Source of the DNA: UBA9300 sp032260385
GTDB taxonomy: Bacteria > Bacteroidota > Bacteroidia > Bacteroidales > VadinHA17
Assembly: GCA_032260385.1 (NCBI GenBank)
Contig: JAVVEL010000072.1
Span: forward strand, 1-7,135
DNA: 7,135 bases
Direction: 5' to 3'
Of the stretch, positions 1-5,453 are shown piece after piece (position 1 is the first letter of the stretch; every line of letters starts with the position of its first letter). Under the pieces are notes generated by a model that worked only from the letters and a program-made list of their open reading frames with translations, was not told the origin of the DNA and made no database searches. The translations under genes and the position numbers were made by a program.

Positions 1-359
1 TTATCAGCTGAAACAACTTTCTTTCCTTTTCTTATGTTGCCGGGAGATATTTGATAGTGTTTTTTAAAAACCTTGTTGAAATAGCTGGGGCTGCTAAAAC
101 CTGTTTTGTATGCTATTTCTGCTGCTGTAAATTCGCCTTTTTCGAGCAACGCTTTTGCTTTTTCAAGCCTTTTTAACGTAATGAAGTCAGAAGCCGATTT
201 CCCGGTTTGTTGTATTAGTTTACGATGTAACATAGACCGGCTTAATCCTGCCTCCCGGGCCAGTTCATTCACCCCAAAATGTTCATTTTGCAGATTGGCT
301 TCAATTATTTGAGTGAGCTTGTCTGAAAACATTTGCCCGTTTAAGGAAGATTCAGCCAT
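1..359 (-). CDS. AraC-family HTH protein, N-terminal part (runs off left edge)
   Basis: The frame opens with ATG at 359-357 and stays open to the window edge, giving 119 residues with no stop. The visible part is an AraC/XylS-type DNA-binding domain with both helix-turn-helix units. The first covers about residues 27-50 (FGVNELAREAGLSRSMLHRK) and the second about 76-100 (AAEIAYKTGFSSPSYFNKVF), followed by the usual ISPG turn at 104-107. Classical AraC proteins carry this domain at the C-terminus, whereas here it starts at about residue 10 and the protein continues. Bacteroidota contain proteins with an N-terminal AraC domain followed by a TolB-like/TPR sensory region, and this N-terminus resembles them; that assignment is from family memory because the rest lies outside the window. 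It could regulate the neighbouring lipoprotein modules, but only proximity supports this. The domain call is firm; the full architecture is not visible. Confidence 0.88.
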   Translation of the reverse strand, partial: MAESSLNGQMFSDKLTQIIEANLQNEHFGVNELAREAGLSRSMLHRKLIQQTGKSASDFITLKRLEKAKALLEKGEFTAAEIAYKTGFSSPSYFNKVFKKHYQISPGNIRKGKKVVSAD

Positions 360-521
360 TTTGGGTTTTTTAAGCACACAAAAGCCATCGCTCAATAAAG
401 AGGAAAGTTACAAATAGTTATTTAAAATATCAATATTTTCTCCATTCTATCTGAATTTCACTGAACTTACTATCATTGTAATCTTTCACCCTATAGTTAA
501 TGCCCATGCCGGGCGCACCTT
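360..521. other. Upstream region of the AraC-type gene
   Basis: This A/T-rich stretch lies between the AraC-type start codon and the terminator of the neighbouring lipoprotein gene, so it should hold the regulator's promoter, read on the minus strand. I see no clean match to the Bacteroidota TTTG / TAnnTTTG promoter pattern. TATTTG-like sequence on the minus strand near 413-420 is only a weak candidate. A small inverted repeat, GCCC-5 nt-GGGC, sits at 502-514. No coding sequence is evident. Confidence 0.4.
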
Positions 522-558
522 AAAAAAAGCCTTCCGAACGAACGTTCGGAGGGCTTTT
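522..558 (-). terminator. Rho-independent terminator for the lipoprotein gene 658-1254
   Basis: A 12-bp stem (529-540 with 543-554, one G-T pair) has a very short loop. On the minus strand it is followed by seven T residues (the A run at 522-528). It lies about 100 nt downstream of the stop codon of the minus-strand lipoprotein gene. The plus-strand side has TTTT at 555-558, so it could also act weakly in the other direction. No plus-strand gene precedes it in the window. Confidence 0.8.
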
Positions 559-604
559 CCTTAGTAGCCAGGACTGGCGAAACTAGCCCGGCGAAGCCAA
601 AATT

Positions 605-620
605 CCAATGGATTAAATCA
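605..620 (+). repeat. Downstream copy 1 of the CCAATGGATTAAATCA site
   Basis: This 16-mer recurs exactly at 1732-1747. Each copy lies downstream of a minus-strand lipoprotein gene (38 nt and 91 nt past the stop). Its last 11 bases, GGATTAAATCA, also occur in reverse orientation in the 5' leader of each module (1292-1302 and 4313-4323). The core GATT-A-AATC is an odd palindrome, so a dimeric DNA-binding protein could be the reader. The function is unknown. Confidence 0.75.
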
Positions 621-657
621 GAAGTTGAATAGGTTCCGTGGTAGCAGCTATTATTTG

Positions 658-1254
658 TTATTTTTTGCCTTTTACCAGGGTAATTTCACCAGTCCATTGA
701 TGATGCGTGTATGTATCAATATTCGTAGTAAAATCATCCATTTGAAGCGTTCCTGAGGCTCCTTCAAACCTGCCGGTTCCTCCGAGTATCTCAATAGGAT
801 CTCTCCAATAATCAACTACATAATCAGGATGGTCGTCAGTTCTGCCAACAATAACTGTTCCTCCTTCCAAATAAAGGAATAATTCATCACCATTTGCAGC
901 TACCAATACGGCTGAACTACCTGCATATTTATTGTCTTCGCCTGGAACATCAGGATCATCAGGGCCATAGGTACAGAAATTAAATGTTAATGAAACTTTA
1001 CCCATATGCGTGGCAGTACCAGTGGATTCAACAATAACACGGCAGTAATAACCTTCGTCGGTACATTCGGTGGCTTCCAAATCAACATTAGTAATTTGGC
1101 CCAGAAGATTTACTTCGAAAGGTACGGTTACCTCGTGAAGTTGTACGCTTTTCAACTGAAAATCTTCATCTGGGATGAACTCATCGGTTTTGTCACAACC
1201 TGCTACAAGGCTGAATGCAGCCATCCAAAAGAAAATTTTAAGAATTGCTTTCAT
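658..1254 (-). CDS. Secreted lipoprotein with GGTGRF beta-barrel-like domain
   Basis: The 198-residue product begins with a lipoprotein signal peptide: KAILK, a hydrophobic core, then the lipobox SLVAGC with Cys20 as lipidation site. The following residues DKTDE are charged and mostly acidic, as in Bacteroidota lipoproteins exported to the cell surface; surface location is inferred. The mature part has three landmarks of a family of secreted proteins of unknown function: GTATHMGKVS (residues 79-88), AANGDELFLYLEG (119-131) and GGTGRFEGASGTLQ (158-171). The last motif resembles the barrel motif of allene-oxide-cyclase-like and dirigent-like proteins, so a small antiparallel beta-barrel is a reasonable guess; no catalytic site is recognisable. 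Cys64, Cys71 and Cys94 could form a disulfide. The gene stands alone, with its own upstream block (1255-1427) and terminator (522-558). Its leader is nearly the same as that of the hydrolase gene at 1838-2812 although the mature proteins are unrelated. The start is supported by that match. Confidence 0.85.
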   Translation of the reverse strand: MKAILKIFFWMAAFSLVAGCDKTDEFIPDEDFQLKSVQLHEVTVPFEVNLLGQITNVDLEATECTDEGYYCRVIVESTGTATHMGKVSLTFNFCTYGPDDPDVPGEDNKYAGSSAVLVAANGDELFLYLEGGTVIVGRTDDHPDYVVDYWRDPIEILGGTGRFEGASGTLQMDDFTTNIDTYTHHQWTGEITLVKGKK

Positions 1255-1427
1255 AATATTAATTTTTTAGGTTAAACAACACGGATCTCAATGATTTAAT
1301 CCACATCCAAATTCTAAAATTTTTTCTGGCAGTACATAGCACTATCGTTGCAAATGATTGTAATTTCAACGGTAAAATTGTTGCAAACGGTAATCTGGTT
1401 GAATTTGCCGGTTTATTCCTATTTATT
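1255..1427 (-). promoter_or_regulatory. Duplicated upstream control block, copy 1 (for 658-1254)
   Basis: This region aligns with 4277-4447, the region before the beta-helix operon. Shared elements, with plus-strand positions here, are ttttaggttaaacaa (1265-1279), tgatttaatccacat (1292-1306), gttgcaaatgattgtaa (1347-1363), aaaattgttgcaaa (1374-1387) and atctggttgaatttgcc (1393-1409). The offsets of the last three elements, 27 and 19 nt, are the same in both copies, while the sequence at 1307-1346 has diverged. This pattern suggests constrained regulatory sites with spacer drift. TTGCAAA occurs twice, 33 bp apart, about three helical turns. No canonical -33/-7 pair is convincing, so the transcription start is not placed. 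Motifs near the start codon probably lie in the 5' UTR. Confidence 0.7.
1292..1302 (-). repeat. GGATTAAATCA site in 5' leader of module 1
   Basis: GGATTAAATCA read on the minus strand, 38 nt upstream of the lipoprotein start. It is inverted relative to the copy at 610-620, so the two copies bracket the gene. The identical arrangement flanks the beta-helix/hydrolase operon (1737-1747 and 4313-4323). Confidence 0.7.
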
Positions 1428-1474
1428 CACAAATCTAATAACCCTCACGTCTGCAGCTTGGGGACACCTTCATG

Positions 1475-1492
1475 AAAAAAGCCCTCCGGGCT
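1475..1492 (-). terminator. Candidate terminator of the beta-helix/hydrolase operon
   Basis: Read on the minus strand this is AGCCC-GGA-GGGCT followed by six T residues, a short but classical intrinsic-terminator shape. It lies about 345 nt past the hydrolase stop and just before the control block of the next minus-strand gene, where it would insulate the two units. The long distance from the stop is unusual and makes this a moderate call. Confidence 0.5.
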
Positions 1493-1530
1493 GCCGTTCG
1501 GAAGCTTATCATGTTAAAAATCTACAATAC

Positions 1531-1576
1531 CACTTTTTTGGATGTTTTATTTTTACATATTTACACTTTTTTGGAT
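1531..1576. repeat. Direct repeat CACTTTTTTGGAT x2
   Basis: The same 13 bases occur at 1531-1543 and 1564-1576, a period of 33 bp. The sequence between is T-rich and low in complexity. It may be a short duplication or a pair of protein-binding sites. No function is recognisable. Confidence 0.6.
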
Positions 1577-1658
1577 ATATATTATAGTTGCAGCAGGTTT
1601 TGAACAGCTTTACTACTGGACTTCAAGAAGTGATGCAGAAATAAAGCATTAAAATTAA

Positions 1659-1704
1659 CCCCCCTGTCCAAATTGAAAGTTTATTTTCAATACAAACAGA
1701 GGGG
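1659..1704. repeat. Long imperfect inverted repeat (46 nt) downstream of the hydrolase gene
   Basis: The arms pair as CCCC (1659-1662) with GGGG (1701-1704), CTGT (1664-1667) with ACAG (1696-1699), and ATTGAAA (1672-1678) with TTTCAAT (1685-1691). There is one C-A mismatch, a symmetric 4+4 nt internal loop and a 6-nt terminal loop. On the minus strand the base is followed by an A/T-rich TTAATTTTAAT stretch, so it may be a weak terminator or an mRNA 3'-end stabiliser for the beta-helix/hydrolase operon. Confidence 0.6.
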
Positions 1705-1731
1705 TAGAAAAACGGTGCCTTTTCTTTAAAA

Positions 1732-1747
1732 CCAATGGATTAAATCA
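1732..1747 (+). repeat. Downstream copy 2 of the CCAATGGATTAAATCA site
   Basis: Exact match to 605-620 and in the same relative place, downstream of a minus-strand lipoprotein gene. With the reversed copy at 4313-4323 it brackets the two-gene operon. The following bases (GAATTGATTCC here, GAATAGGTTCC after copy 1) also resemble each other, so the homology extends beyond the exact 16 bases. Confidence 0.75.
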
Positions 1748-1837
1748 TAGAAAGAATTGATTCCCGGCACAGTTTTACATCCTTTAATCAACAAATTTTT
1801 TTTATTATTCATTGCATCCCTAACCATTTTAAAGTTA

Positions 1838-2812
1838 TCAATATTTTTTGCCTGGACGGTCTTTAGCAAATTCCCAGATAATCGGGTTTATTTCTTCGTG
1901 AAATACCCAATGAATACAATGTCCTCCATCGGGAAAACTATGAACTGTATTATTGGGATAGAATAAATTTACTTTATCCATATCTGGGCTTGGATTTTCA
2001 TAAAAGCATAATTTAGGATACATCCAGTCAACAGGTTCATTTGCATTCTCGGCCGAACTATAATATTGAGTATTAGCCAAAATATCAGATGGAAATTCAT
2101 GGAAATAGATTACCCAATCAAGCAAATCTTGCGGAGAACCAGGTGGAACCAAAATGCCAGCCAAAAATTGTTTGAATGCAGTACTCCACTCAAGCTGATT
2201 CAGATAAGTAGCTTCTATTAAATTAATATGGTTTTGCCTGGCCGGCTCATCAGTTGGCCAGGGGTTAAAACCACCGGCAATGGTTACCAGTTTATACATC
2301 ATTCCCGGATAATTCCGTTCGAACATCCCCAAAACCTTTGGACCCATACTAAATCCTACTCCAACAAATTTATGTAAGCCTTCTTTTTTAATAACTGCAT
2401 AAACCGCATCAGCCATAAGTTCCATAGTATATTGAGGTCCTATGGCATCTGGGTTAAGAGGTGTAGCTGGAGAGGGTGCATCACTCATGCCTGTTCCTGG
2501 CAAGTCGATGTAAATACAACGGGCTTTGTCTCTAAAATAATCAAACTGTTTGGTGTAAACCGTTAGCGGATTTGTCCAACCCGGGATAAATACCATATCA
2601 ATTGGTCCTTTCCCAATAATGCGGTAATGGATGGTGAGTTCCGGATTTTTCATGGTCACAAACCTTTCCTGGTCCAGGCCGTGGGCAGGATTGACAATGG
2701 GAGCTTTTTTCAGTACAATTTCATTTTCTGAAAAAAAATCGTCGGTTTTGTTACAACCGGCAGCAAGGCTGATCACAGCCATCAAAAAGAAAATTTTAAA
2801 AAGTGTTTTCAT
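1838..2812 (-). CDS. Lipoprotein alpha/beta hydrolase
   Basis: The 324-residue product has a lipoprotein signal peptide with lipobox SLAAGC (Cys20) followed by NKTDD, an acidic tail suggesting outer-membrane, possibly surface, anchoring. The mature part is an alpha/beta-hydrolase fold. PGWT (77-80) sits at the oxyanion position after the strand IDMVFI, and YIDLPGTGMSD (101-111) is the usual strand-loop. GFSMG (153-157) is the nucleophile elbow with Ser155, and GGHCIH (296-301) supplies the probable catalytic His298. The acid residue is less clear; Asp277 or Asp279 in NPSPDMDK are candidates. Length fits epoxide-hydrolase/esterase-like members; the substrate cannot be told. The gene begins 39 nt after the beta-helix gene with no visible promoter in the gap, so the two are probably co-transcribed. 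Its leader and final GGCAAAAAATA coding end match the unrelated lipoprotein at 658-1254. Confidence 0.87.
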   Translation of the reverse strand: MKTLFKIFFLMAVISLAAGCNKTDDFFSENEIVLKKAPIVNPAHGLDQERFVTMKNPELTIHYRIIGKGPIDMVFIPGWTNPLTVYTKQFDYFRDKARCIYIDLPGTGMSDAPSPATPLNPDAIGPQYTMELMADAVYAVIKKEGLHKFVGVGFSMGPKVLGMFERNYPGMMYKLVTIAGGFNPWPTDEPARQNHINLIEATYLNQLEWSTAFKQFLAGILVPPGSPQDLLDWVIYFHEFPSDILANTQYYSSAENANEPVDWMYPKLCFYENPSPDMDKVNLFYPNNTVHSFPDGGHCIHWVFHEEINPIIWEFAKDRPGKKY

Positions 2813-2851
2813 GATGTTAATATTTTAATGAGTTGCTAAAACGGCACATAA

Positions 2852-4276
2852 TTATTTCATTAGATGATTCATCGGAACCATTTTTTCCGAAATCGATCGT
2901 CCGAGGGATTTGTCGGAAGTGGATACATTCATTCCGGTTATCACATTGTTTACCCCCAGATTGATGACCCTGTCCTTAATCATACCGCCTACAACTGTCC
3001 AGTTGCTGGTGTTGGCATTCAGGAATATGGCAGCAGAAGAAAATTCAGCTGTTGAGAAATTATTTCCCAGAACCAGCCCCCCCTCGCTTAATAGAGTCAG
3101 ATAAAGTGCCTGATATCCATAGCCGCTGAATTTATTGTTGCGAATCACCATGTCTTTTGTAACCTGAGTTACGATACCCCAGGGATAACCATCTGTCATA
3201 TTGAACTGATTGTTGCGGATCTGGTATGCAACAGGCTTCTCGTTGGGATAGAAATAATGACGTTGGTTACGAATGTAAATCCCATATTCAGCATAAGGCA
3301 GGTTAAAGACATTATTCTGAATATTGCATAGTGTGGTTTCGGTTTCCGGTTCATCTTTTAAAACCCCATAATAAGGATAGTCGCTCAGGTCGAAACCCCA
3401 ACTGTATTCCGGAACATTAAACGTGTTCCCTTCAATCAGAATTTCCATATTTCGGCTTTCCCATACACCACCACTCTGGTCTAAGTTGCTGAATACATTC
3501 CCTTTGTTCTTTTCACCCACGATAAGCTTACTGTTTTTCATGGATTCCAATACCAGTCCATAAACGAAGGTATTAATTTCGGAGTTGGTGATTTTAAAAT
3601 CAATTTTCTCCCTTGCAATATCGGATCCACTGAAATAATCATAGCCCGTTCGTAATCCAAAAAAACAATTATATCCGTGGTTGTAGCCCGGGCCACCCTC
3701 AATAAACTGTCCTTTAAAAGACACATTATCAACGGTTACATTGATAGAACGGTTTTCATTACCGGCTTCATAAACGGCGTTAGTGGCTGAAAAATTAACC
3801 AGGCTCCTGATATGTCCTTTGGGAGATCCGGTAACAGAAATTTTACCGGGAGGTGTTTGAATGGTAAAATGGCTTAAACGGACATCACCACCTACAAATT
3901 TAACCAGGTCTCCATGAAGATTTAGATCCCATAATGCCTGCATATCAAGGTTATTCATCGCGGTAATAATTGTTTTAGTCTTACCTGCCCCTTCCATGGT
4001 TCCATAGAAATTACGTATTTCCAGAAATCCGAGGAAGTATTCCCCTTCAACCAATTGTACAACGGCACCCGGTCCGGCATCCACAGCTTCGGCGAATGCG
4101 TTTTTCAGGTTTTCGGTATCATCGAAACCGGTAGGTTCAACTGTAAATACCGCTTGAGAAATAGCTTTTGTCAGATCAATTCCGGTTAGGTCATCGTCCG
4201 GCATTTCAAACTGTTCGCAGCCAGACATAAGGCCGAAACATGCAAAAATCAGAAAAATCACTTTTTTTGTTTTCAT
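2852..4276 (-). CDS. Lipoprotein with right-handed parallel beta-helix fold
   Basis: Starting at ATG 4276 the product has 474 residues, with signal peptide MKTKKVIFLIFACFGLMSGC and lipidated Cys20. An in-frame ATG at 4285 would add three residues. I prefer 4276 because it puts the cysteine at position 20, as in both other lipoproteins, and because the 4285 ATG falls within the upstream block shared with the first lipoprotein gene. The mature region begins like pectate-lyase-superfamily proteins: residues 50-98 contain DDTENLKNAFAEAV, then VQLVEGEY and a GTMEGAGKTKTII segment. Repeated N-x-F and I-x-N-N-x-F rungs follow at about 185-445 (NVSF, EGNTF, QNNVF, RNNQF, RNNKF, GNNF), typical of stacked PbH1 coils. 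Such proteins bind or cleave polysaccharide, but no lyase or hydrolase active-site set can be assigned. It is the first gene of the operon with the hydrolase. No SusC/SusD pair is present, so a polysaccharide-utilisation role is not shown. Confidence 0.85.
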   Translation of the reverse strand: MKTKKVIFLIFACFGLMSGCEQFEMPDDDLTGIDLTKAISQAVFTVEPTGFDDTENLKNAFAEAVDAGPGAVVQLVEGEYFLGFLEIRNFYGTMEGAGKTKTIITAMNNLDMQALWDLNLHGDLVKFVGGDVRLSHFTIQTPPGKISVTGSPKGHIRSLVNFSATNAVYEAGNENRSINVTVDNVSFKGQFIEGGPGYNHGYNCFFGLRTGYDYFSGSDIAREKIDFKITNSEINTFVYGLVLESMKNSKLIVGEKNKGNVFSNLDQSGGVWESRNMEILIEGNTFNVPEYSWGFDLSDYPYYGVLKDEPETETTLCNIQNNVFNLPYAEYGIYIRNQRHYFYPNEKPVAYQIRNNQFNMTDGYPWGIVTQVTKDMVIRNNKFSGYGYQALYLTLLSEGGLVLGNNFSTAEFSSAAIFLNANTSNWTVVGGMIKDRVINLGVNNVITGMNVSTSDKSLGRSISEKMVPMNHLMK

Positions 4277-4447
4277 GATATTCATTTTAGGTTAAACAAT
4301 ACGGATGTAAACTGATTTAATCCACATTAAATTTCGAGAGAAAAAGCAGGGTGTGAATAGCAATCAGGTTGCAAATGATTGTAAATTCGACGCGAAAATT
4401 GTTGCAAATGGCTATCTGGTTGAATTTGCCTGTTCATTCCTGTTTAA
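4277..4447 (-). promoter_or_regulatory. Duplicated upstream control block, copy 2 (for the beta-helix operon)
   Basis: This is the counterpart of 1255-1427. Shared elements, in plus-strand positions, are ttttaggttaaacaa (4285-4299), tgatttaatccacat (4313-4327), gttgcaaatgattgtaa (4368-4384), aaaattgttgcaaa (4395-4408) and atctggttgaatttgcc (4414-4430). The TTGCAAA pair is 33 bp apart here too (4369 and 4402). The block ends within the divergent intergenic region facing the plus-strand barrel-protein gene, so a regulator bound here might touch both directions. The exact promoter is not resolved. Confidence 0.7.
4313..4323 (-). repeat. GGATTAAATCA site in 5' leader of module 2
   Basis: GGATTAAATCA read on the minus strand, 36 nt before the preferred start of the beta-helix gene. 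It is inverted relative to 1737-1747 at the other end of the operon, and the shared context with 1292-1306 extends to 15 bases. Confidence 0.7.
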
Positions 4448-4567
4448 TGTGTGAATGTTATAAGAAGAATTTGTAATTACATAACTCTTTGTCATAGGAT
4501 AACCTGTCCTTTGCCGTCACTACCCTGAGCCAAACTGGAGAAGGGGACAAATAAACAATATATAAAC
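4448..4567 (+). other. Upstream region of the barrel-protein gene
   Basis: This 120-nt stretch lies between the beta-helix control block and the plus-strand barrel gene and should carry the latter's promoter. TTTG-containing segments occur at about 4471-4474 and 4488-4491, but neither forms a well-spaced consensus pair. The last 20 bases before the ATG are A-rich (AAATAAACAATATATAAAC), the usual Bacteroidota translation-start context without a Shine-Dalgarno motif. Confidence 0.4.
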
Positions 4568-5134
4568 ATGAAGACAATGAAATTCTTAATCGGTATGATT
4601 GCAGCAGTCATGATTACCAGTGCTGCAAATGCACAACACAGCAGTTCACCCAGGGGAAAAGTAAATCTTGGAATCAAGGCCGGGATAAATTTGTATACGA
4701 TCAGCAGTGAAGGAAACACCGTATATGACCAGATAACAGGATTTCATCTGGGATTGATAGGTCATATCCATCTGGAAAACCAATGGGCAGTTCAGCCTGA
4801 ATTGGTTTATTCGAGCCAGGGGGGAAAAAGCGGGGGTTCTGAGGAGAAGCTGGACTATCTTAATGTACCTGTCCTCCTTCAGTATATGTTTGACAATGGA
4901 TTCAGATTACAGGCCGGGCCACAGTTGGGGCTTCTTGTTAGAGCAGACAATAAAAACGACTTGAATTCCATCGACCTTGGTATGGGTATGGGTGTCAGCT
5001 ATGTTGTTCCCTCAACGGGTTTTGGCTTAGATGCAAGGTATAATCATGGATTAAGCAACATTAATAAAAACGATGCTGCAAAATTGTATAACAGGGGAGT
5101 TCAACTGGGTGTCTTTTACATTTTTCATCATTAG
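4568..5134 (+). CDS. Outer-membrane beta-barrel protein (PorT-like family)
   Basis: The 188-residue product has an N-terminal signal peptide with cleavage after ITSAANA, leaving a mature Gln23. The mature chain shows the layout of the small 'outer membrane protein beta-barrel' family found throughout Bacteroidota. It opens with NLGIKAGINLYT (33-44), then GFHLGLIGHIHLENQWAVQPELVYSSQGG (58-86), DYLNVPVLLQYMF (96-108), GFRLQAGPQLGLLV (111-124), GMGMGVSYVV (138-147) and an aromatic-rich terminal strand GVQLGVFYIF (177-186). The YLNVPVLLQY motif after an alternating strand is the best family marker. Eight strands are likely, forming a small barrel in the outer membrane; a transport or stress role cannot be assigned. 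It is divergent from the beta-helix operon and is followed by its own terminator. A second in-frame ATG four codons downstream is possible, but the first gives the normal positively charged signal-peptide start. Confidence 0.87.
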   Translation: MKTMKFLIGMIAAVMITSAANAQHSSSPRGKVNLGIKAGINLYTISSEGNTVYDQITGFHLGLIGHIHLENQWAVQPELVYSSQGGKSGGSEEKLDYLNVPVLLQYMFDNGFRLQAGPQLGLLVRADNKNDLNSIDLGMGMGVSYVVPSTGFGLDARYNHGLSNINKNDAAKLYNRGVQLGVFYIFHH

Positions 5135-5199
5135 ACAAGTGTAAAATTTCAATAATCCGGTAAAATTATACACTACGCTTACGATAAACAGGAGGGTAG

Positions 5200-5256
5200 A
5201 TCAGAATAGGGAGAAGCCGGTCACGCAACGCGTGGCTGGCTTTTCAACGTTCTGAT
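5200..5256 (+). terminator. Terminator of the barrel gene within a nested inverted repeat
   Basis: The inner hairpin AAGCCGGTCACGC (5214-5226) pairs with GCGTGGCTGGCTT (5230-5242) with two G-T pairs, and ends in a T run at 5241-5244. This is a good intrinsic terminator about 80 nt after the barrel-gene stop. It is enclosed by a second perfect inverted repeat, ATCAGAA (5200-5206) and TTCTGAT (5250-5256), which would extend the folded structure. Confidence 0.75.
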
Positions 5257-5426
5257 TGTCGATCTGGGAATTATGCAATAAAAAATTGGTATCCTGTAAC
5301 ATACTATCCCGAAAAAAGCCAAATCTTTACTTTAGATTATAAAGTTTACCCGCTTTCACAAACAGGATCATGAACCGAGCATGTATAACTAAAACCACAA
5401 ACTTGCATGAACCTTATCCACATGCG

Positions 5427-5453
5427 AGCTCTCCCGTGTATGCGGGACAAGCT
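5427..5453 (+). promoter_or_regulatory. Leader hairpin upstream of the FISUMP gene
   Basis: TCCCG (5432-5436) and CGGGA (5443-5447) pair around a 6-nt loop. They are extended, past an asymmetric internal loop, by AGCT (5427-5430) with AGCT (5450-5453). It lies 30 nt before the start codon and is followed, after 8 nt, by TTTTT (5462-5466). It may be a 5' UTR structure, a weak attenuator or a leftover of an older element; the sequence alone does not choose. Confidence 0.4.

Larger units (their letters stand above)
1428..1837. other. Intergenic region between the two minus-strand lipoprotein units
   Basis: This is the non-coding stretch between the duplicated upstream block of the first lipoprotein gene and the stop codon of the hydrolase gene. 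From left to right it holds a terminator-like hairpin (1475-1492), a 13-bp direct repeat (1531-1543 and 1564-1576), a long imperfect hairpin (1659-1704) and the downstream 16-mer site (1732-1747). Short open frames on the plus strand here have no recognisable protein character. Confidence 0.6.

Noticed and set aside
1006..1275. 89-codon open frame on the plus strand
   Set aside because: It is antisense to the well-supported lipoprotein gene 658-1254 and shows no domain or signal features; the minus-strand signal peptide and GGTGRF motifs explain the region.
605..1302. Module 1 as an insertion sequence or transposon with terminal inverted repeats
   Set aside because: The repeats are only 11 bp, one lies inside the 5' leader, there is no transposase or recombinase between them, and no target duplication was seen.
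1340..1410. Specific -33/-7 promoter in the control blocks
   Set aside because: TTTG sequences occur on the minus strand, but spacing and the TAnnTTTG element do not fit well in both copies, so no promoter position is claimed.
1348..1966. Plus-strand open frames at 1348-1587 and 1757-1966
   Set aside because: They overlap the control block, repeats and the 3' end of the hydrolase gene. Their translations are low in complexity and match no family I know.
2852..4276. Polysaccharide-utilisation locus
   Set aside because: A beta-helix protein and a hydrolase are present, but no SusC/SusD-like genes, no sulfatase and no recognised glycoside hydrolase family in the window.
4492..4719. 75-codon minus-strand frame overlapping the barrel gene start
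   Set aside because: It is hydrophobic only because it is antisense to the signal-peptide coding region of the plus-strand gene; no independent support.
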